A DNA stretch of 64,000 nucleotides, from NCBI RefSeq assembly GCF_017168145.1, contig NZ_JADQTL010000009.1, positions 1,244,799-1,308,798 on the forward strand, read 5' to 3'. The notes under the pieces were generated by a model. The model saw nothing but the letters and a program-made list of their open reading frames with translations. It had not been told where the DNA came from and did not search any database. Shown in pieces: positions 60,372 to 64,000 of this stretch (the first letter of the stretch is position 1; each line of letters opens with the position of its first letter). Both the position numbers and the translations under genes were made by a program. Source of the DNA: Anaerovorax sp. IOR16. GTDB lineage: Bacteria; Bacillota; Clostridia; Peptostreptococcales; Anaerovoracaceae.

Positions 60372-61295
60372 TTATTTTTTTAAATTTTTTTCCAATAAAT
60401 GATCGATAACAGTGACTAAATGTACAATTTCTGGTTTCGATAATTGTTCGTCAGCACCTAACGATTTCCCTTTTATCTGCATTTCTTCGTTAATGAGAGA
60501 AGAGAATATAATCAATGGGATCTTTTTTAATATAGCATCTGTCTTTACAAGTTTTGTCAAACGATGCCCATCCATTTGCGGCATTTCAATATCGGTTATG
60601 ATGCATGAAACTTTATCATAAATGTTATCTTCATTTCGAATTTCAGTAAGATAATCCCAAGCTTCTTGTCCGTTGTTGAACATCATTACATTGTTATATC
60701 CTGCTTTTACCAAAGCTTCTTCTATCATTTTTGATAATAGGATAGAATCTTCTGCAACGATAATCGGTCTTTGATCCCGATCTTTTCTTTCTAATTTATC
60801 AATTCCAGAAAGTTGTATTCCAGTTTCTGGTGCTATATCTGCAACAATTTTTTCAAAATCTAATATAGTTACCAAGCGATTTCCGCATTCTGCTAGGCCC
60901 GTAGCCACTCCGGAATCACCGCCATAAATCGTCTTGTCAGGTTTTTGAATTGCACTCCAAGAAATACGGTCTATGCCCTCAACAGAATGTACACGAAAAG
61001 CAACATGCAACTTATTAAAATTTGTGATAATAAATAGGTCTCGTCCATTTTCAGAGGATTCCGGCAAACCAAGATACTTCGGCAAATTAATAACGGTAAT
61101 CACTCGATCTCTCGGCTTAAAAACGCCTTCTACAGCAGGATGAGATTGCGGCATTGGTTTAATCGCACTTGGCATCAGAATTTCTCGAACCTTTGCGACA
61201 TTAATTCCAAATAAATCACCAGCTATAGTAAATTCCATAATTTCAATCTCATTTGTTCCTGATTCTAATAAAATTTTAGTATCAACTGCTGCCAT
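60372..61295 (-). CDS. cheV: Chemotaxis protein CheV (CheW-receiver fusion)
   Basis: A 307-residue adaptor. The N-terminal CheW domain (about 15-160: IMEFTIAGDLFGINVAKVREI, then PRDRVITVINLPKYLG) couples receptors to CheA. The C-terminal receiver (about 175-305) has the acidic pair VAEDS, the phospho-Asp in IITDIEMPQMDG and the Lys in QLSKPEI. Phosphorylation adjusts receptor output. It is last in a minus-strand run after fliD, fliS and fliT, with GGAGG before the start. Confidence 0.95.
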   Translation of the reverse strand: MAAVDTKILLESGTNEIEIMEFTIAGDLFGINVAKVREILMPSAIKPMPQSHPAVEGVFKPRDRVITVINLPKYLGLPESSENGRDLFIITNFNKLHVAFRVHSVEGIDRISWSAIQKPDKTIYGGDSGVATGLAECGNRLVTILDFEKIVADIAPETGIQLSGIDKLERKDRDQRPIIVAEDSILLSKMIEEALVKAGYNNVMMFNNGQEAWDYLTEIRNEDNIYDKVSCIITDIEMPQMDGHRLTKLVKTDAILKKIPLIIFSSLINEEMQIKGKSLGADEQLSKPEIVHLVTVIDHLLEKNLKK

Positions 61296-61318
61296 TTTCT
61301 TTCCTCCACTCTTTTATT

Positions 61319-61699
61319 TTATGCTCTCTTCATTTTATTACGAATTACTGTGTCTAAATTGATTATTTTTTCAACAAGTTTTATGATACGTTTATTTGTA
61401 TCGAAAATATTGGTCTCCAAGGGATTTTCAAGTCTTATGGCTTCTCCCGATACCGGTTTAAGGATCTGATTCATTTTTTGTTGAAGAATCGGTGACATAC
61501 TCCCTTGAATACTCTTTAATTCACGGTCTAATTGATCAATTTCATTCATTTCTTTTTGACGGGTTTCTAAAATGATTCCAAGTGAAGTTTCGTCACCAGA
61601 TGCGATAACTTTTTCCAATTCTTTTGTAATCGTTAAAATCATATCCATACGTCGGTATTTTTTTTGTAAAATTGAAAGAATCTGATTCATGTTATCCAT
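61319..61699 (-). CDS. FliT/FlgN-like flagellar chaperone
   Basis: A 126-residue, almost wholly helical protein: MNQILSILQKKYRRMDMILTITKELEKVI, then LETRQKEMNEIDQLDRELKSI and a C-terminal helix. Position directly after fliS and the coiled-coil character fit FliT, the export chaperone for the FliD cap. Sequence similarity in this family is low, so FlgN (hook-associated protein chaperone) is an alternative. It is 25 bases from the fliS stop. Confidence 0.65.
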   Translation of the reverse strand: MDNMNQILSILQKKYRRMDMILTITKELEKVIASGDETSLGIILETRQKEMNEIDQLDRELKSIQGSMSPILQQKMNQILKPVSGEAIRLENPLETNIFDTNKRIIKLVEKIINLDTVIRNKMKRA

Positions 61700-61723
61700 C
61701 GTACTGATTTAACACTCCCATCA

Positions 61724-62131
61724 CTATTTTGCCAATGCACTCTGCTTTCTTGCTAATCGATCCGCTTCCTTATAAGTATCTCTTAAATCTATAATGAGCG
61801 GAATCATCTCATCAATAATCGCTAAATTACGGCTTGCATTTAATCGAGATAATTCAAAGATAAAAAATTCATATAATCTTGATAAATTTGTGCTTACTGC
61901 ATATTTTAAATCTAAGGTATTGATTAAATATAGCACAATTTTTCGAGTTTTGTCAATTTCTACCTCAAAGTTTGCAAAATCCTTATTATTTGCTAATATT
62001 TTCGCCTTATTCAATTTCTTAACTATTTCATCATACAGAAGTATCAGCATTTCTCCTTTCGTCATTGTAAATACTGATTGTTCCTTGTAATGTTGGAACC
62101 CCTTTTCATAATTGTTTGCATATGTGTTCAT
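61724..62131 (-). CDS. fliS: Flagellar export chaperone FliS
   Basis: A 135-residue four-helix protein that keeps flagellin unfolded until export. MTKGEMLILLYDEIVKKLNKAK near residue 22 is the family signature, followed by TRKIVLYLINTLDLKYAVSTNLSRLYEFF and a helix ending RLARKQSALAK. The ATG at 62129-62131 has AGGAGG 6 bases upstream; an in-frame start 15 codons earlier is not supported. It lies between fliD and the FliT-like gene. Confidence 0.94.
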   Translation of the reverse strand: MNTYANNYEKGFQHYKEQSVFTMTKGEMLILLYDEIVKKLNKAKILANNKDFANFEVEIDKTRKIVLYLINTLDLKYAVSTNLSRLYEFFIFELSRLNASRNLAIIDEMIPLIIDLRDTYKEADRLARKQSALAK

Positions 62132-62189
62132 GGAATGCCTCCTTTTTAATGAGTTGTCATTATGCGTATCCAGCAAAAGTAGTATTCAA

Positions 62190-64000
62190 TTAAGAACCAA
62201 CTTGCTGCATTAACCAACCAGATTGTGCATTCATTTTATTTAAATATACTTCTAAATTGGTAAACTTACTGTAGTATCTATCTTGCTCAATTTTAAGTTT
62301 ATCTTCCCAAGTGTCGATTTGATCCGATAGTGATCGAATTTCTTTATAGATAACATTATCCAGTTCACTCATTGGAGACGCACTATGTCCTGCCTTTTGA
62401 ATCAAACTGCCTTTTTGGGAACCCGACGTATTGGCATAGCGGGTTATAATCTCCTCAATCTTTGAAATGGCTCCTTTTTCTCCAGAAGCGTTACTTCCGT
62501 CCGCATTAAAAAGCTTAGCTACTGCATCCGGTTTCTCTTCTAATGCTTTACGGAATTGGGTTTCATCAAAAGAAATTTTACCATTATCCTTATAAGATGT
62601 CCCAGTCTTAATCCCAATTTGATTCATCGATACACCATCTACCTGAATTGCAAAAACAAAACGCAAATCTGAAGACAAAGAACGTAAAAGAGGATCAGCG
62701 AATAAAATTCCTTCTTGTGCCTTTTGTTCCCATTTCTCAATTTCTTTATCTGACATTTCTTCCTTCTGCTCATCAGTAAGAGGTTGGTACGTTAAGCCTC
62801 CTCCTGATTTGTTCCTAACCGGTTTCGTAGATACTGTAGTATTGACCATCTCAATCATCTTGTTATACTCTTCTATCATACTTTTTACTGCATCCACTAC
62901 TTCGTCTGCATTCGCTTTTGAAGAAAAAGTAATGGCATCTCCCGTACCAGTTACGGCATCCACCGCTTGGCTTGTAAACGTAGAATTTAAAGTAACATCC
63001 ATTCCATCTAAAGTAAATGTATTACTCGAACGTGTTATTGTTTCATAACTTCTTCCTCCGTCAAAGCTAACCTTCATTTCAGAATCGGTTCCTTCCGTTT
63101 CACCAATACGAGTTGCTTCTGCACCGAACAAAGCATCTCCCAATGTTCCGGTTACATTAGTTTTTCCAACACTGCCGGACTGGCTTGCCGTCAGGCTAAA
63201 TCGGTCTGAAGTTGATAAATATTTCATTACAACGCCTGCATCAGAATTATTAACTGTATTAATAATATCATTTACAGTTACACCTTTCGCAAAATCTTTT
63301 TGCTCTCCATTTACCTTAATAAAATCACTGCCAACTTCAAAGTCCACATCATTAATCGTCATAGAATGCGTATTGCCCCCAGAAAAATCAAGCGCTGCAT
63401 TTAAATTATTTCTGCTGGAAGTTAATGGTTCAAAAACCAATAGACGATTCGCATCTCCCAAATTCATATTCATCGCACCTGATGCACCGAGGATTCCGGA
63501 ATCTCCAGAAGCAACTGACAAAATAGATGTTGTGCTGGTTGTTTCAAAGACCAGCTTCCCTTGTGTTGCATCCGCTGCAATTGGTGTACCGTCAACATTA
63601 ACTGCACTGACGTTGACTTTTCCAGTTCCATAAGTCTTATCTAATTCTCCGTTAATATGAGTCGCAAGTTTTTCCATATTCATTGTCGGATCTTTAAAAC
63701 TGCCATCCTCATTTACCAATTCTTTCAAATTAACAACTGCTTTTACTCCATTTAAATCTAAAGTAAATGTCCCATTTCCATTTGCAATGGATTCACCAAA
63801 TGTCACCTGTTTTACGAGTTCTTCAGTTCGTAAATCATTTGTTCCTGTTAAGGTTCCATCTGATGTAGAATCACCAGTTTCTAATCCTAAAACATTTAAT
63901 AAAGCTGTACTTCCCCCAGTTACCTTTAATTCATTTCCATCATTTTTTAAATCTCTAAAAGTAATTTTTCCATCCGTTCCAAGTTCCGCAGATACTAAAT
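62190..64000 (-). CDS. fliD: Flagellar filament capping protein FliD (N-terminus beyond right edge)
   Basis: At least 603 codons; the frame stays open through 64000, so the true start is outside. A GTG at 63806 is only an internal codon: the upstream sequence encodes typical FliD strands such as ITFRDLKNDGNELKVTGGS. Visible are hook-IN motifs (FVKVNGEQ-type region, VNDIINTVNNSDAGV), and the FliD C-terminal helical domain with VVDAVKSMIEEYNKMIEMVNTTV, ADPLLRSLSSDLR, QIGIKTG, and LEEKPDAVAKLFN. It caps the filament and assists flagellin polymerisation. It is first of the fliD-fliS-fliT-cheV series here. Confidence 0.95.
   Translation of the reverse strand, partial: LVSAELGTDGKITFRDLKNDGNELKVTGGSTALLNVLGLETGDSTSDGTLTGTNDLRTEELVKQVTFGESIANGNGTFTLDLNGVKAVVNLKELVNEDGSFKDPTMNMEKLATHINGELDKTYGTGKVNVSAVNVDGTPIAADATQGKLVFETTSTTSILSVASGDSGILGASGAMNMNLGDANRLLVFEPLTSSRNNLNAALDFSGGNTHSMTINDVDFEVGSDFIKVNGEQKDFAKGVTVNDIINTVNNSDAGVVMKYLSTSDRFSLTASQSGSVGKTNVTGTLGDALFGAEATRIGETEGTDSEMKVSFDGGRSYETITRSSNTFTLDGMDVTLNSTFTSQAVDAVTGTGDAITFSSKANADEVVDAVKSMIEEYNKMIEMVNTTVSTKPVRNKSGGGLTYQPLTDEQKEEMSDKEIEKWEQKAQEGILFADPLLRSLSSDLRFVFAIQVDGVSMNQIGIKTGTSYKDNGKISFDETQFRKALEEKPDAVAKLFNADGSNASGEKGAISKIEEIITRYANTSGSQKGSLIQKAGHSASPMSELDNVIYKEIRSLSDQIDTWEDKLKIEQDRYYSKFTNLEVYLNKMNAQSGWLMQQVGS

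Noticed and set aside
63806-63806. GTG at 63806 as the fliD start
   Set aside because: The frame is open to the window edge and the upstream translation is typical FliD sequence.
1-64000. CRISPR arrays, tRNA or rRNA genes, prophage modules
   Set aside because: No regularly spaced repeats, cloverleaf-like segments or phage-type gene clusters were seen on either strand.

Overview
The window is a 64 kb piece of a low-GC Firmicutes chromosome, most likely a motile clostridial anaerobe that ferments amino acids. Pointers are the Shine-Dalgarno-rich AT-biased genes, NADP-type glutamate dehydrogenase, two-subunit NAD-linked dihydroorotate dehydrogenase (PyrD/PyrK), a SpoVB/MurJ-type flippase, an SLH-domain wall protein, the ACT plus UPF0210 pair, a sodium-dependent amino-acid transporter, and a fliD-fliS-fliT-cheV motility block. 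I cannot name the species. Apart from two insertion sequences this is ordinary core chromosome. I saw no prophage, CRISPR array, rRNA or tRNA.

Layout. 1-5.1 kb (minus): a cut DUF5693 membrane protein, a conserved secreted protein, a MazEF-type toxin-antitoxin pair with a consensus promoter and palindromic operator, NAD(P)HX dehydratase, and MgtE with a 230-base leader that encodes a 29-residue peptide. 5.5-8.2 kb: GntR regulator, YhbY, and gdhA. 8.2-9.9 kb: IS copy 1. 9.9-20.4 kb: addA, a lipid flippase, gpmI, a cobalamin adenosyltransferase and two FAD oxidoreductases. 20.6-23.2 kb (plus): ACT protein, UPF0210 protein, metallophosphoesterase. 23.3-24.9 kb: IS copy 2, inverted relative to copy 1. 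25-40 kb: SulP-HdeD pair, a frameshifted HD-domain gene, an ABC importer joined to dinB, a Usp-like protein, a Na/Pi cotransporter, pfkA-dnaE and an SLH protein. 40-48.2 kb: carbonic anhydrase divergent from an ABC-F gene, EamA transporter, acyl-ACP thioesterase, PadR-DUF2812 pair, peptide deformylase, MntP, a Cys-rich protein and a YjfB-type protein. 48.3-54.8 kb (minus): a complete pyrBICFKDE operon behind a leader-peptide attenuator. 54.9-64 kb (minus): MscS channel, MBL hydrolase, NSS transporter, a GGDEF-EAL protein, and cheV, fliT, fliS and fliD, which is cut by the right edge.

Most notable. (1) Both copies of the 1588 bp IS1182-like element sit in a symmetrical rho-independent terminator and are flanked by a direct repeat that is exactly the whole hairpin (25 and 23 bp). 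(2) The transposase is split at an A9 run in both copies, consistent with -1 slippage. (3) The pyr operon has an enteric pyrBI-style leader: a 35-codon peptide, a pause-type hairpin, a U-rich tract and a terminator right after the leader stop codon. (4) The HD-domain gene changes frame exactly at an A_AAA_AAG heptamer. (5) mgtE has a leader ORF, and carbonic anhydrase and uup share overlapping divergent promoters.
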